Origin: Paenibacillus sp. S150
Lineage (GTDB): Bacteria > Bacillota > Bacilli > Paenibacillales > Paenibacillaceae
Assembly: GCF_019352175.1 (NCBI RefSeq)
Contig: NZ_JACBYI010000017.1
Coordinates: 58,787-122,786, forward strand
Direction: 5' to 3'
DNA: 64,000 bases
The first letter of the stretch is position 1. Every line of letters starts with the position of its first letter. The notes under the pieces were generated by a model. The model made no database searches and had not been told where the DNA came from. It worked only from the letters and a program-made list of their open reading frames with translations. This document shows, one piece after another, positions 35,301 to 44,070 of the stretch. Position numbers and translations under genes: made by a program.

Positions 35301-37760
35301 GCGCATGTATTATATACATTGTTTTGCCATACATGGACCGAACCGTGGGACACGCTGCAGGAGTGGTTCGCCGCCTCTATAGATGCCAGCCTCCGGACGG
35401 GAGATTTGCTCTATCTGGCTCATTCCTGCTTTTATGTGAATCTCTGGAATCCGGTGATGGATATTGCTGCGAATCTGCAGGAGAGCACCCGGATGATCGC
35501 CATGATCGAGAATACCGGATACAAAGAGTCGCTGAGCACTGCCCTGCTGTCCCGGCAATATTTACTGAATCTGGCGGGGGAGCTGGAGAACCGTATATCC
35601 TTTGACAGCGAAGCGTTCAGTGAAGCGGCCTATCTCCGTGAGCTGGAAGCCGCCAAATATTATTCGGGCATCGCCATTTACTATATTTATAAAATGAAGC
35701 TGCTGTTCACCTATGAGAACTACAGCGAGTCTCTGGCCTATATCGACAAAGCCTACCCGATTATCGGCACGCTTGCCGGCTCCGCGTTTATGGAAGAGTT
35801 CGCCCTGTACACGTTCCTGAATTTGGCATATGCGTATAACGGTTTAAGTCCGGGGCGCAAAATACAGGCCAAGGCCAGAATGCGCAAGGAATACTGCCGG
35901 ATGCGCAAATGGGCCAAACACGCTCCGGGAACCTTCCGCCAGCATGAGCTGCTGATGAAAGCCGAATGGGCCAGAATCTCCGGACGGGATGATGAAGCGG
36001 GGAAGTTCTACGATCTGGCGATCGAGACCAGCGGGCAGGGCAGCTTCGTGCGGTACAAGGCGCTGGCCAATGAGCTGGCTGCCCGCTTTTATTACCGGAA
36101 GGATTTCAAGGAATTTGCCGCGTATCTGCTGAGACAGTCAGCATATTATTATTCCGTCTGGGGTGCCAAAGGGAAAATAGCTTTTATTCATGAGCGGTAC
36201 CCGGACATCATCATGAGAATCAATACCAAGGAGTTCCTGCATGGCCGTACAGTCACGGATTATTCAGAAAGTCTGGACCTGGGTTCCATGATTCTGGCTT
36301 CACAGGCTATCTCCAAGGAAATTGAGCTGAACAACCTGCTGGAAGCGCTCATGGAAATCGTCATCAAGAATGCCGGAGCGCAAAGAGGCTGCATTCTGAT
36401 GACCTCCAAGACGAGCCTCCTTGTGGAAGGCGAATACCGGCCTGTGGAGGACAAGATTACAGTGGCCGTGCATGACCGGACAAGGTACGACCATTTGCCC
36501 TATTCCATTCTGGAGCAGGCGGAAGAGAGCCGGGAGAGTGTAATCTACAATGATGCATTTTCAGAAACCCCGTTCGTCAATGACCCTTATATTGTCAAAC
36601 ACCGGCCCAAATCGATGGTTTGCATGCCGCTGATCAACCAGAGCAAGACCATTGCGGTCATTTATCTGGAAAATAATCTGGCGGCAGGCGTATTTACCAA
36701 AGAACGGATGAAAATTATCAACCTCTTGTCGCGGGAAATGGTTTTTTCGCTGGAAAATGCGACGCTGTATTCCGAGCTGGAGCGCTCGGAGGAAAAGTAC
36801 CGGGAGCTGGTCAACAATTTGCAGGACGGCATTTTTATTACCCAGGACAAAAGATGCAAATATGTCAATGAGGCTTTGGCGCAAATGCTTGGGTATGAAA
36901 CCGAAGAGATGCTGGGGCAGCCTTTTGAGAAGTTCATCAGCTGCCCGGAGCGGGAGAAGGTAATGCATTATTATGACAGAAGGGTCGAAGGAAAGCAGGC
37001 TCCCTTTGAATATGAGACGAGGCTGCTCCATAAGGACCAGGTCCGGGAAGTAATCGTGATCCACAAAGTTACCCGGATCAACTACATGAACCAGCCGGCC
37101 ATCCAGGGAACCGTCAAGGACATCACGGAGCGGAAGAAGGCGGAGCAGGAGCTGCTGCGGCATAAGGAGCATCTGGAGGAGCTGGTTGCGGAGCGCACCA
37201 AGGAGCTGGAGCTGAACAATGAGGAGCTGAATAAATACATTCAGCTGATTGAACAGATTTCCATCACGGATGAGCTGACAGGCCTGTATAACCGCAGATA
37301 TTTCAACAAGCTGTTCCTGGAGGAAGTGGAAAAGGCGGCAGTGGATAAGCAGTACCTTACCTATCTGATGCTCGATATTGACTATTTCAAGAAATACAAT
37401 GATACCTATGGGCATTATGAGGGCGATACGGTATTGCGCAGAGCGGGCACCCTGCTGCGGGAGCTGGCGGCGCGTGCCAACGGCTTCGCATTCCGGCTTG
37501 GCGGAGAAGAGTTCGGTATCGTCGTCAGAGGGTTCACTCCCCGGCAGTCATCCGAATATGCCGAAACCATCCGGAGAAGCATTGCCGAGCTGCGGATAGA
37601 GCATGCGCTTAGTCCGGAATATGGGATTATTACCGTTTCCATTGGCGTTGCCGCGGTGCGCGTGGACCTTCTCCGCGAAGAGGATATTTACAAGCTCGGC
37701 GATGATGCGCTGTATCAGTCCAAAGCAGAAGGCAGAAACTGCGTTACGCTGTTTCAGTAG
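32337..37760 (+). CDS. Ser/Thr kinase-AAA ATPase-GAF-PAS-GGDEF multidomain signalling protein
   Basis: 1807 residues from ATG 32337, with AAAGGTGGA 6 bases upstream. Protein kinase domain (~1-270): Lys in VILKILK, Glu in RFKQEYKLL, catalytic HKDIKPSN and SPEQTGR; the metal-binding DFG is IDFDLA here. ATPase of the MalT/orc-like type (~285-620): Walker A GEAGVGKT, Walker B LVLFLDD. A long helical TPR-like middle (~700-1300). GAF (~1335-1485), PAS (~1490-1610), coiled coil, then GGDEF (~1640-1807) with FRLGGEEFGIV. There is no RxxD inhibitory site before GGEEF. The kinase-ATPase-GAF front is known from cyanobacterial and myxobacterial proteins that end in a histidine kinase; here it ends in a diguanylate cyclase. 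No TM helix is seen; the membrane protein 13 bp upstream may localise it. Confidence 0.9.
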   Translation: MIAFDQYERLETISDQYLKAVYRCIDPVTGEKVILKILKPGAAGTEAVMRFKQEYKLLRELSGSTSGVIRPFRLDEQNGCCIMVLEDIQGQSLKKILAEDLPDRKTLLQLAVRIVDILGAIHERNVIHKDIKPSNIIWNREQDIVQIIDFDLAVKLSREKRDFQNSGVLEGSLLYISPEQTGRMNRSIDYRSDYYSLGVVLYEMMTGTKPYDAEEMLEQIYSIIAKEAVPPYKATGGKVPSSLSAVIMKLMEKSPENRYRSAYGIKADLKKCLAGLEDFAVGAEDRMNIFRIPQKLYGREQELGRLADAFRRSVRGSSQLLLVTGEAGVGKTALVHELHKYISQEKGLFAEGKFDQYNKNIPYSALIQAFRRLLSQLTDSPDEDHKSYIRRSLAKALDGNGSLIAGLIPELEGWIGVQPEMEHLNPAEETNRFYLTFARFIEGITHNERPLVLFLDDVQWADYSSLQLVEQLLRRSQLQRMLIVCSYRQNEIHEGHPLFGSIAALEKSGEVGRIFLNSLSADKVGSLIADTFYTASGKVDELTEVIYKRTKGNAFFVNELLKNLYKNGYVYFDEAQDMWSWRLQEILGLPASDSVVDFLMLKQLELPENVRRILMMSAAVGNVFDLGILALIAGEPLELIAQAIATAVEEEFIVPEDHRYALVSSFLAEPEEDALRRLDIRFKFAHDRIQQAFYQMLDGGKSGALHMAIGRLLLERLAPEEAEEIIVDIAAHLNKGLDGLAGKTETDEVVGINLRAARKAKAAFGYDSAFKLLEVNIRLLQEEAWDENVPRTAEIYKLYAECGYLTHEVEAADSACAVLVRHTKHRLDLAGIYEMQANHYMYLGMMKESIASGRLGLSVLGVQIPAKVGMGAVLKELVKIKTALRRRTAESIFAAPEMKDPEMKLVMRLLINFIPPAFISGETPLFGLAVLKKVGLTLKHGNAPESALAFIGYAMLLSGFGDSKGAFDYGRLGIRINDQFNDLQWKGAAHVLYTLFCHTWTEPWDTLQEWFAASIDASLRTGDLLYLAHSCFYVNLWNPVMDIAANLQESTRMIAMIENTGYKESLSTALLSRQYLLNLAGELENRISFDSEAFSEAAYLRELEAAKYYSGIAIYYIYKMKLLFTYENYSESLAYIDKAYPIIGTLAGSAFMEEFALYTFLNLAYAYNGLSPGRKIQAKARMRKEYCRMRKWAKHAPGTFRQHELLMKAEWARISGRDDEAGKFYDLAIETSGQGSFVRYKALANELAARFYYRKDFKEFAAYLLRQSAYYYSVWGAKGKIAFIHERYPDIIMRINTKEFLHGRTVTDYSESLDLGSMILASQAISKEIELNNLLEALMEIVIKNAGAQRGCILMTSKTSLLVEGEYRPVEDKITVAVHDRTRYDHLPYSILEQAEESRESVIYNDAFSETPFVNDPYIVKHRPKSMVCMPLINQSKTIAVIYLENNLAAGVFTKERMKIINLLSREMVFSLENATLYSELERSEEKYRELVNNLQDGIFITQDKRCKYVNEALAQMLGYETEEMLGQPFEKFISCPEREKVMHYYDRRVEGKQAPFEYETRLLHKDQVREVIVIHKVTRINYMNQPAIQGTVKDITERKKAEQELLRHKEHLEELVAERTKELELNNEELNKYIQLIEQISITDELTGLYNRRYFNKLFLEEVEKAAVDKQYLTYLMLDIDYFKKYNDTYGHYEGDTVLRRAGTLLRELAARANGFAFRLGGEEFGIVVRGFTPRQSSEYAETIRRSIAELRIEHALSPEYGIITVSIGVAAVRVDLLREEDIYKLGDDALYQSKAEGRNCVTLFQ

Positions 37761-37883
37761 CCCGCGCGGGGGCTGCAGAATGAGCGATATGTGTCAATAA
37801 TTCGCTTCCTGGCATAGAGTAACTAGACGAATACCCAGTGCGCGTTCAATTCAGAAGGCGTACCTACTAGGAGGAAAGCACAT

Positions 37884-38552
37884 ATGACGGATGTTGTTCT
37901 GCAGTCGCCGGATGTGAAGCTGGCTGCCGATTCGAATCAGGTACTTAACTATCAGGCTAATTCCTACAACTATATTACTCAGTTGTTCGGAGCCCAGCTT
38001 CCGGCCATCCGGAACGGATTTTTTAATGCGCATTTGAGCAAGGGGTTCATTATCCAGCCGCACTGGCATACGAATGTGACCGAGATGGTTTTTGTAATCA
38101 GCGGGGAACTGATTACCTCTGTGTTCGACCCGTTTACGCAGAAGCTGGTTACCTATCAGCTGAAGCCCGGTCAGGTTTCCATCTTTCCGAAGGGCTGGTT
38201 TCACTGGATCGTGGCCGTGAGCGACCAGGTCCATTTCCTCACAATCTTCGATCAGCCGACACCGGATATTGTGTATGGATCGGACTTCCTGCGTACGGTT
38301 CCGAAGGAAGTGATCCAGCGCGCTTATTGCATCAGCGAAGAGGATTACGCCAAAGCGGTGGCGCCGCTGAAGGAATCCGTCATTATCGGACCGCCGCCGG
38401 GCTGCAATCTGGCCGGCAGCAATGCCGGACCGGGCAATAAAGGAGCATTTGCCGAATCGGCGGCCCCGAATTCCCGGGTTGCTCCCCGGAGCGGCGCTGC
38501 CGCCCGGCAGCAACCCGGGGCGTACCCCCCTTATCCGGCGGGGCTGAGATAA
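37884..38552 (+). CDS. Cupin-domain protein (oxalate decarboxylase/germin-like)
   Basis: 222 residues; ATG 37884 preceded by AGGAGGAAAG. A single cupin barrel with metal ligands in QPHWHTNVTEM (two His and Glu) and the second-motif His in FPKGWFHWIV. Bicupin oxalate decarboxylases are twice as long, so this is a monocupin of unknown substrate. The last ~50 residues are a low-complexity Ala/Gly/Pro/Arg tail; the DNA encoding it contains a perfect 11-bp inverted repeat (38473-38483 with 38509-38519), so the tail may be a late extension over a former terminator. Monocistronic; ends at the terminator at 38587. Confidence 0.85.
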   Translation: MTDVVLQSPDVKLAADSNQVLNYQANSYNYITQLFGAQLPAIRNGFFNAHLSKGFIIQPHWHTNVTEMVFVISGELITSVFDPFTQKLVTYQLKPGQVSIFPKGWFHWIVAVSDQVHFLTIFDQPTPDIVYGSDFLRTVPKEVIQRAYCISEEDYAKAVAPLKESVIIGPPPGCNLAGSNAGPGNKGAFAESAAPNSRVAPRSGAAARQQPGAYPPYPAGLR

Positions 38553-38586
38553 GGAGGATGGCGGGAAAGGGTTTTGCCTAAGGAAA

Positions 38587-38629
38587 CAGCAGCCGTCCCG
38601 GGTCCGTTCCCGGGACGGCTGCTGTTTGT
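38587..38629 (+). terminator. Terminator after the cupin gene
   Basis: Perfect 16-bp GC-rich stem: CAGCAGCCGTCCCGGG (38587-38602) with 38609-38624, then TTTGTG. Confidence 0.85.
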
Positions 38630-38789
38630 GCCAGACCTCCTTGAAGACCGCAGTCAAATTTGGATTCCCAAGAAGGGCCTGTCCGGCTGCTTATGCCGGT
38701 TCAAAGCTTGTTCCAATGAGGCCCGGGAGTATGGTTACACCTTGTGCAATCAATACTCATGGAGTATATTTTTGTTTGGGGTGATACGA

Positions 38790-39962
38790 ATGAAGAGGTT
38801 AAGTAAATTCATTAAATTTGCGGTCATTACGGTGTTAAGTTTCCTGATCCTAAGCCTTATTGCTGTCTATGCTTTTGTTATTAAAAGACCCGCTGCGGTT
38901 CAAGAAATGGCGGATGCCAAGCCCTATAAATGGAACAAAATCAGCCTTGGGCCAGAGGCCGTTTCCAGTGACGGTTCAGAATATCATTTGCTGAGCAAAA
39001 AAGGGACAAGCCGCAACTGGATTATCTTTTTCTCCGGCGGCGGGGCGAGCTGGGATGAGAGCAGTGCGGCACATCCGATTAAGATCTTGAATTTTTTGAC
39101 CGGCCGGGAGGCGGGGAATTATTTTGCCGACATCCCGTTTTATTTGCTGAACCTGCTGGACGGACTGACGGCAACGGATAACCCGGAGAATCCCTTTAAG
39201 GATTGGAATGTGGCCTATATCCCGTACTCCACCGGCGATTTCCATGTGGGAAAGCGTACAGCTGAATATACGAAGGACGACGGCAGTACTTTTACTATGC
39301 ATTACAATGGGCAGAGCAATGTGCAGGACAGCCTGAACTGGATTTATGCCCAGGCGGACAAGCCGGAGAAGCTGCTGATTGCCGGGGAAAGCGCGGGTGG
39401 CTTTGGCTCTGCCTTTTGGGCGGGGAAGATTGCCGAACACTATAAGGATGCGGAGATTTATCAATATTCCGACAGCTCCTTTCTGTACAGCGGGAAGTGG
39501 CCGGAGATTATCGGCAAGGAGTGGCAGGCGGATTTCGCGCAAGTCTTCGGCTTTGCTCCTGAAGCGGATTTGATTGGTTCGGCTTATAAAGGGAACGGTT
39601 CCCGGCTGCCGGACAATGCGGTGCTGCTGCAATCCTATTCGCTGTATGATGAAGTGCTGATCAGTTTCCAGAACCGGATCAATGATCAGGAAGGTCCGCT
39701 GAATGCAGAGCTTATAGCGGACTGGTCGCGGCAGATGAGGGGGTCCGTTAAGAGCCTCGCGGATACATTGCCCAACTACTATTACTACCTGACGGATTAC
39801 GGACTGAATAAGAAGACAGGAATGACAGGGCATACGTTTGCTACCCGGGATGTGTTCTATAAGGCGGAGGAGGACGGTATCAGACTGCTGGATTGGCTGA
39901 ATGATGCCATTAACAAGAATAACCGGTATTCTGTAGGCAGCAGATTTCTCGATGAATCGTAG
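38790..39962 (+). CDS. Membrane-anchored pectin-acetylesterase-like hydrolase
   Basis: 390 residues from ATG 38790 (GGGGTGAT upstream); the open frame extends 216 bases further but through the terminator. N-terminal TM helix (~9-30) without a clear signal-peptidase site, then an extracytoplasmic alpha/beta-hydrolase. Motifs of the pectin acetylesterase/Notum family: FFSGGGASWD (oxyanion loop), IPYSTGDFHVG, and the nucleophile Ser in AGESAGGFG (~198-206). A catalytic His is likely in the C-terminal MTGHTFATRD. Probably removes acyl groups from a polysaccharide or other esters at the cell surface. A TetR regulator gene follows on the same strand 48 bp on. Confidence 0.8.
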   Translation: MKRLSKFIKFAVITVLSFLILSLIAVYAFVIKRPAAVQEMADAKPYKWNKISLGPEAVSSDGSEYHLLSKKGTSRNWIIFFSGGGASWDESSAAHPIKILNFLTGREAGNYFADIPFYLLNLLDGLTATDNPENPFKDWNVAYIPYSTGDFHVGKRTAEYTKDDGSTFTMHYNGQSNVQDSLNWIYAQADKPEKLLIAGESAGGFGSAFWAGKIAEHYKDAEIYQYSDSSFLYSGKWPEIIGKEWQADFAQVFGFAPEADLIGSAYKGNGSRLPDNAVLLQSYSLYDEVLISFQNRINDQEGPLNAELIADWSRQMRGSVKSLADTLPNYYYYLTDYGLNKKTGMTGHTFATRDVFYKAEEDGIRLLDWLNDAINKNNRYSVGSRFLDES

Positions 39963-40010
39963 AACAACGGGTAACCGGAGATGAATCAGGGAAGGCGGGA
40001 GAACCCGGCA

Positions 40011-40631
40011 ATGACATTGCGCGAAAAGCAGGCCGAAATGACACGGCGGCTCATTAAACAGGCAGCCCTCGATCTTTTTTGTGCCAAAGGCATAGCGGGG
40101 ACAGACATGGCCCTGATCGCAGGAGAGGCGGGAATTGCCCGGAGAACGCTGTATCATCATTATAAGGACAAGGAAGCATTGTCCGTGGAGATCTATATCG
40201 AAAACCTGGAGGCGATGTTCGGACAACTGCTGCCGGATTTCGATCTGGGCGAGCCGCTGGCATCCCTGGAGAGGATTCTGGACCAGTACCTGGAGCTTCG
40301 GCAGCACTCGGAGGCGCTGCTCTATTATGATGCGATCTTTAATCTGTACTACAGCAATCTTTCCAAGAATCCGGCCGATTTGCCGGAGTTCCAGCGGATT
40401 GTGGAGGAGGGCTATAACCGGGGGCTGCGGCAGCCGGCGGTACCGGTGACTGGGGAAGTGAAGGCAAGCTGGCTGGATAAGCTGTTCCGGTCCACACATT
40501 TGCTGTTCTGTTATCTGCAGAAGGCTGTCATCATCACTCACCAAAGGGGCGGCCCGGCCACCGATGCGGAGCTGGAGGAGGACCGGAGGTTCAAGGAGTT
40601 TATTATGAATGGTTTGAGGAATCAGGAATAG
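40011..40631 (+). CDS. TetR/AcrR-family transcriptional regulator
   Basis: 206 residues from ATG 40011 with GGCGGGAG 9 bases upstream; ATG 39981 has an abutting site and is less likely. N-terminal helix-turn-helix: LIKQAALDLFCAKGIAGTDMALIAGEAGIARRTLYHHYKDKEAL (seen ~14-57) is the standard TetR DNA-binding domain. The ligand domain is unclassified. It follows the esterase gene on the same strand and may control it or the permease downstream. Confidence 0.9.
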   Translation: MTLREKQAEMTRRLIKQAALDLFCAKGIAGTDMALIAGEAGIARRTLYHHYKDKEALSVEIYIENLEAMFGQLLPDFDLGEPLASLERILDQYLELRQHSEALLYYDAIFNLYYSNLSKNPADLPEFQRIVEEGYNRGLRQPAVPVTGEVKASWLDKLFRSTHLLFCYLQKAVIITHQRGGPATDAELEEDRRFKEFIMNGLRNQE

Positions 40632-40775
40632 CGGTTGCTGAATTCACGCCCGTTTTTTTTAAAATATAAGCCTTTATATGTTTCACGATATCAATTATCC
40701 TTCGTTAAGATTTCCATGGGTAATTTCCCCGCTTATTGCAGATACTCTCCTTAAAAAGACCGGGGAGGCAGCAGT

Positions 40776-42206
40776 ATGGAGCGGGAAAAGAAAGGATTAT
40801 CAGTGTGGGGGCTGACGATGCTCGCGTTGGGAACGGTAGTGGGCGGCTCGTTTTTTCTCGGCTCGTCCGTGGCGATCCGGGCGGCAGGCCCGTCAGTGCT
40901 GGTATCCTATGTAATCGGCGGGATACTCGTATATTTCATATTATCCGCCCTGTCGGAAATGACTGTGGCGAATCCCGTGGCGGGGTCCTTCCGGACGTAT
41001 ACCGAGCAGGCCTTTGGCCGGGGGGCAGGGTTCACGGTGGGCTGGGTCTACTGGACCGGCCTTGTGCTGGCGATGTCCAGCGAGGCTGCGGCGGTGTCCA
41101 TTCTGCTGCGGGGATGGTTCCCCGCCCTGCCGCTCGCTCTGCTAGGTTCGGGGATTATCGCAGGCGTGACGCTGCTGAACCTGCTGGGCGCCGAACGGCT
41201 GAGCAAGCTGGAGAGCGGTCTCGCTGCCTTTAAGCTGCTTGCTATTGCTGCATTTGTGCTGATCGCTGTGGCTTTGATCGTGGGCATTGGCGCAAGAGGC
41301 GCCGGCCCGGTAGGCTTTGGGGTTGTCCGCGGGCAGAGCTTTATGCCGGGAGGGGTTGCCGGAATCGCCGGAAGCATGCTGATGGTCATGTTCACTTACG
41401 CAGGCTTCGAGGTGCTTGGACTGGCGGCATCGGAGACGGGAAATCCCGGCGTGACGATTCCGAAGGCAATCCGGTTTACCATTCTGCTGCTGGTCGGATT
41501 GTATCTGGCGGCCATGGTTGCGCTGTTCCTCCTCCTGCCCCCGGCCCGGGTATCCGAACAGATTAGTCCGTTTGTGTCCGCGCTGAGCCTATACGGCCTG
41601 GGGTGGACCGGGACGGTAATGAACATTGTGCTGGTATCCGCAATTCTCTCCACCATGCTGGCTTCGGTATTCGGGCTGGGCCGGATGCTCCGTTCCCTGG
41701 CTGAAGAAGGGCATACGCCGGGATGGATGAGGGACCGCACAGATATTCCGTATCGCGGAATTCTAATCTCCGGTGGCGCGATGCTGGCCGGTCTCTGGCT
41801 GGGCATGCTGCTGCCGCAAGGCGTGTATTTGTTCCTGGTCAGCTCAGGCGGCTTCGCGCTGTTGTTCTCCTATGTCATAATCATGGCCAGCCACTACCGG
41901 CTGCGCAAGCGTCATGGCGGCCCGCTTATCGGGCAGCACGGGCTGCGCGGCTATCCGTATACGTCCTGGATTGCCATCGGCGGCCTGACGGCGATTATAT
42001 TCAGCATGCCGCTGATTCCCGGACAGGGCGGAGGGCTCGCTGCCGGGGCGATGTTCGTTGTGCTGTTTTCGGGAATATATGCCGCGGGGACATTGCGGAA
42101 GGGCAGAGAAGCCGGCGGCCTGCGGAAGCGGCCTTTGCAGGTGCCTGCGGCAAGGGCGCAAATAGAAGCGGCAGAGGAGCTGGAAGGGAAGCGGGAGCAG
42201 GAGTAG
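40776..42206 (+). CDS. APC-family amino acid permease
   Basis: 476 residues; ATG 40776 after GGGGAGG. About 12 TM helices. Helix 1 has the broken-helix glycine motif ALGTVVGGSFFLGSS, and FTYAGFEVLGLAASE in helix 6 matches the amino acid-polyamine-organocation fold (amino acid transporter, AAT/YbgF-like). Substrate unknown. The Gln/Lys-rich tail after ~445 is cytoplasmic. Monocistronic with a strong terminator at 42290. Confidence 0.9.
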   Translation: MEREKKGLSVWGLTMLALGTVVGGSFFLGSSVAIRAAGPSVLVSYVIGGILVYFILSALSEMTVANPVAGSFRTYTEQAFGRGAGFTVGWVYWTGLVLAMSSEAAAVSILLRGWFPALPLALLGSGIIAGVTLLNLLGAERLSKLESGLAAFKLLAIAAFVLIAVALIVGIGARGAGPVGFGVVRGQSFMPGGVAGIAGSMLMVMFTYAGFEVLGLAASETGNPGVTIPKAIRFTILLLVGLYLAAMVALFLLLPPARVSEQISPFVSALSLYGLGWTGTVMNIVLVSAILSTMLASVFGLGRMLRSLAEEGHTPGWMRDRTDIPYRGILISGGAMLAGLWLGMLLPQGVYLFLVSSGGFALLFSYVIIMASHYRLRKRHGGPLIGQHGLRGYPYTSWIAIGGLTAIIFSMPLIPGQGGGLAAGAMFVVLFSGIYAAGTLRKGREAGGLRKRPLQVPAARAQIEAAEELEGKREQE

Positions 42207-42289
42207 AGATACTGGGGTTTCCATTCGAGGCTGCTAATAGGGCAGTCCGTAAACAGCAATCCGGCCATACTGCCTGTCCGGAATAAAAT

Positions 42290-42332
42290 GAGTATCCAAC
42301 AGGATAATCTCCGTTGGGTACTCGTTTTTTTT
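42290..42332 (+). terminator. Terminator after the permease gene
   Basis: GAGTATCCAAC (42290-42300) pairs with GTTGGGTACTC (42313-42323, one G-U), followed by eight T. Confidence 0.9.
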
Positions 42333-42628
42333 GAAAGATAAGAATTTATCCTGAATTTCGAAAGAGAATTGAACAAATCCAGATCGGACAAGGGATAAAC
42401 CCTCTTTTTCCTTCACCCACTGGGTGCAAGCTGTTTTTAGCAAAAAAATCCCTCCGTGTAGAGCTTTTTAGATGATTTGTCGATACTTACTTTCGAAATT
42501 CAGGTTTATATGTTTTGGGGAAGCGAAGCTTATCCGTTATTTCACGGCTGCGCTGTAAATGAAAGATGGATCGGGACGTTGGCCAAGCAAACTGCGCGAT
42601 TGCGCTGGCCGCAGCGGGGAGGTAGAGG

Positions 42629-43048
42629 GAATCAGAGGCAGAAGTGCCTCTGAATCCGCCCGAAAGCCGGCTGGACGGTGGAATCAGAGGCAGAAGTGCC
42701 TTTGAATCCGCCCGAAGCCGGCTGGACGAGGGAATCAGAGGCAGAAGTGCCTTTGAATCCGCCCGAAGCCGGCTGGACGAGGGAATCAGAGGCAGAAGTG
42801 CCTTTGAATCCGCCCGAAGCCGGCTGGACGGTGGAATCAGAGGCAGAAGTACCTTTGAATCCGCCCGAAGCCGGCTGGACGAGGGAATCAGAGGCAGAAG
42901 TACCTTTGAATCCGCCCGAAGCCGGCTGGACGGTGGAATCAGAGGCAGAAGTACCTTTGAATTCGCCCGAAAGCCGGCTGGACGGTGGAATCAGAGGCAG
43001 AAGTGCCTTTGAATTCGCCCGAAGCCGGCTGGACGGTGGAATCAGCGC
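42629..43048. repeat. 51-bp tandem hairpin array, 8 units plus remnant
   Basis: Units start at 42629, 42681, 42732, 42783, 42834, 42885, 42936 and 42988, period 51 bp (52 where one A is added), with a ninth start at 43039. Unit: a hairpin with arms ...AGAGGCA and TGCCTCT (first unit perfect, later ones TGCCTTT) round a GAAG tetraloop, then GAATCCGCCCGAA, then GCCGGCTGGACGAG or GGTG. Several frames stay open but none has a ribosome site. Plan and tail match the array at 10290-10728. Confidence 0.95.
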
Positions 43049-43117
43049 GAAATGATTTTTCCTCTCCCCACTGAAATGGCAGCATTCTTATATAGGACGC
43101 CGATAGGCGTCTTTCTT

Positions 43118-43217
43118 AAAAGATAAGAACTTATATGTTTCACGCTATACATTAGCCTTATCTTTCCCGCTGAAACGGATACCGTCCTTATCAGGACGGC
43201 GAAGCCGTTTCCACTTG
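43118..43217. repeat. Dispersed double-hairpin repeat, copy 2
   Basis: Nearly identical to 19235-19333, including the paired segments (AAAGATAAG/CTTATCTTT and GAAACGG..CCGTTTC). Lies 30 bp past the end of the TetR gene at 43249 and may serve as its terminator. Confidence 0.9.
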
Positions 43218-43248
43218 GGGGATTTGACTGCAAAGACAGCCGGAAGCA

Positions 43249-43851
43249 TCATTCGGAGCAGGAAAGCTGCGGATTGAACATGGGGAACCCGCTGGTGATC
43301 AGCGGCATTATTCGCTCAGCCAGCTCGGAAGGGGGCTCGGTTCTTCCCTCCAGGTTCCAGCGGTAGGTTACTCCATACAGGGACCAGCTTAACAGGGTTG
43401 CTGCGGTTGCCAGCGACTTCGAATCTGCGGCGGAGGCGGCTGCGGAAATCAGCTGAAGGATGAGCTTTTCAAGATGCAGCTTCATATTCTCTTCAAGCAA
43501 GAGGGCCACGGAATCGTATTTTTTGAAACAATACTGGCTTGTTTTATGATAATTGCATAATGCCACAATGAGCTCCTGAAGCGTCTTCTCGGCCAAAGGT
43601 GCTTCCATATCGATTTTTTGGAGTACCATCTTGGTAAATGCGTCAAGCAAAAAGGCTTCGAACAGCGCATATTTATCCGGGAAATGTGCGTAGAAGGTCG
43701 TCCGGTTGATCGTGGCTGCTTTGGTAATGTCACCGACAGTTATCGAATTGAAGTCCATAATATTCAATTGCCGGACGAAGGCGTCCAGAATTAATTGACG
43801 TGTCCGGATGACGCGCGGGTCGTTTGGGTTGGGAGGAAGTACACCAGCCAT
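43249..43851 (-). CDS. TetR/AcrR-family transcriptional regulator
   Basis: 200 residues; ATG 43851. Helix-turn-helix at ~16-62: RQLILDAFVRQL...SITVGDITKAATINRTTFYAHFPDKYALF. The C-terminal part resembles TetR_C domains of the 33/40 type. It is divergent from the flavin oxidoreductase gene with 219 bp between starts, the usual arrangement of a repressor and the enzyme it controls; an inverted repeat at 43965-43986 is a possible operator. Confidence 0.92.
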   Translation of the reverse strand: MAGVLPPNPNDPRVIRTRQLILDAFVRQLNIMDFNSITVGDITKAATINRTTFYAHFPDKYALFEAFLLDAFTKMVLQKIDMEAPLAEKTLQELIVALCNYHKTSQYCFKKYDSVALLLEENMKLHLEKLILQLISAAASAADSKSLATAATLLSWSLYGVTYRWNLEGRTEPPSELAERIMPLITSGFPMFNPQLSCSE

Positions 43852-43964
43852 CCTTTGAACACTCCTTTTCGCAATGCTAATGATCTTCTTATTATAAACA
43901 TGTGCTTAAATAAACAACAATTATTATCTCCCAATCCGACAGTTTTTTTCGCCTTTTGCTTAAG

Positions 43965-43986
43965 CAACAAATCCGGCGGATTGTTG
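43965..43986. promoter_or_regulatory. Candidate operator between TetR gene and OYE gene
   Basis: CAACAAATCCG and CGGATTGTTG form a near-perfect dyad of 22 bp, one base out of register, about 85 bp before the oxidoreductase start. Typical size and place for a TetR site. Confidence 0.5.
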
Positions 43987-44070
43987 GTTGAAGGACGGAC
44001 AGGAGCTTGTTACTATTGCACTCATACCCCGCGGGAAAATTATTTTTGAAACAAGTAGGAGGCGTTGTTC

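Noticed and set aside
42644..43055. Repeat peptides in two plus-strand frames
   Set aside because: Same cause as above; two overlapping frames equally open.
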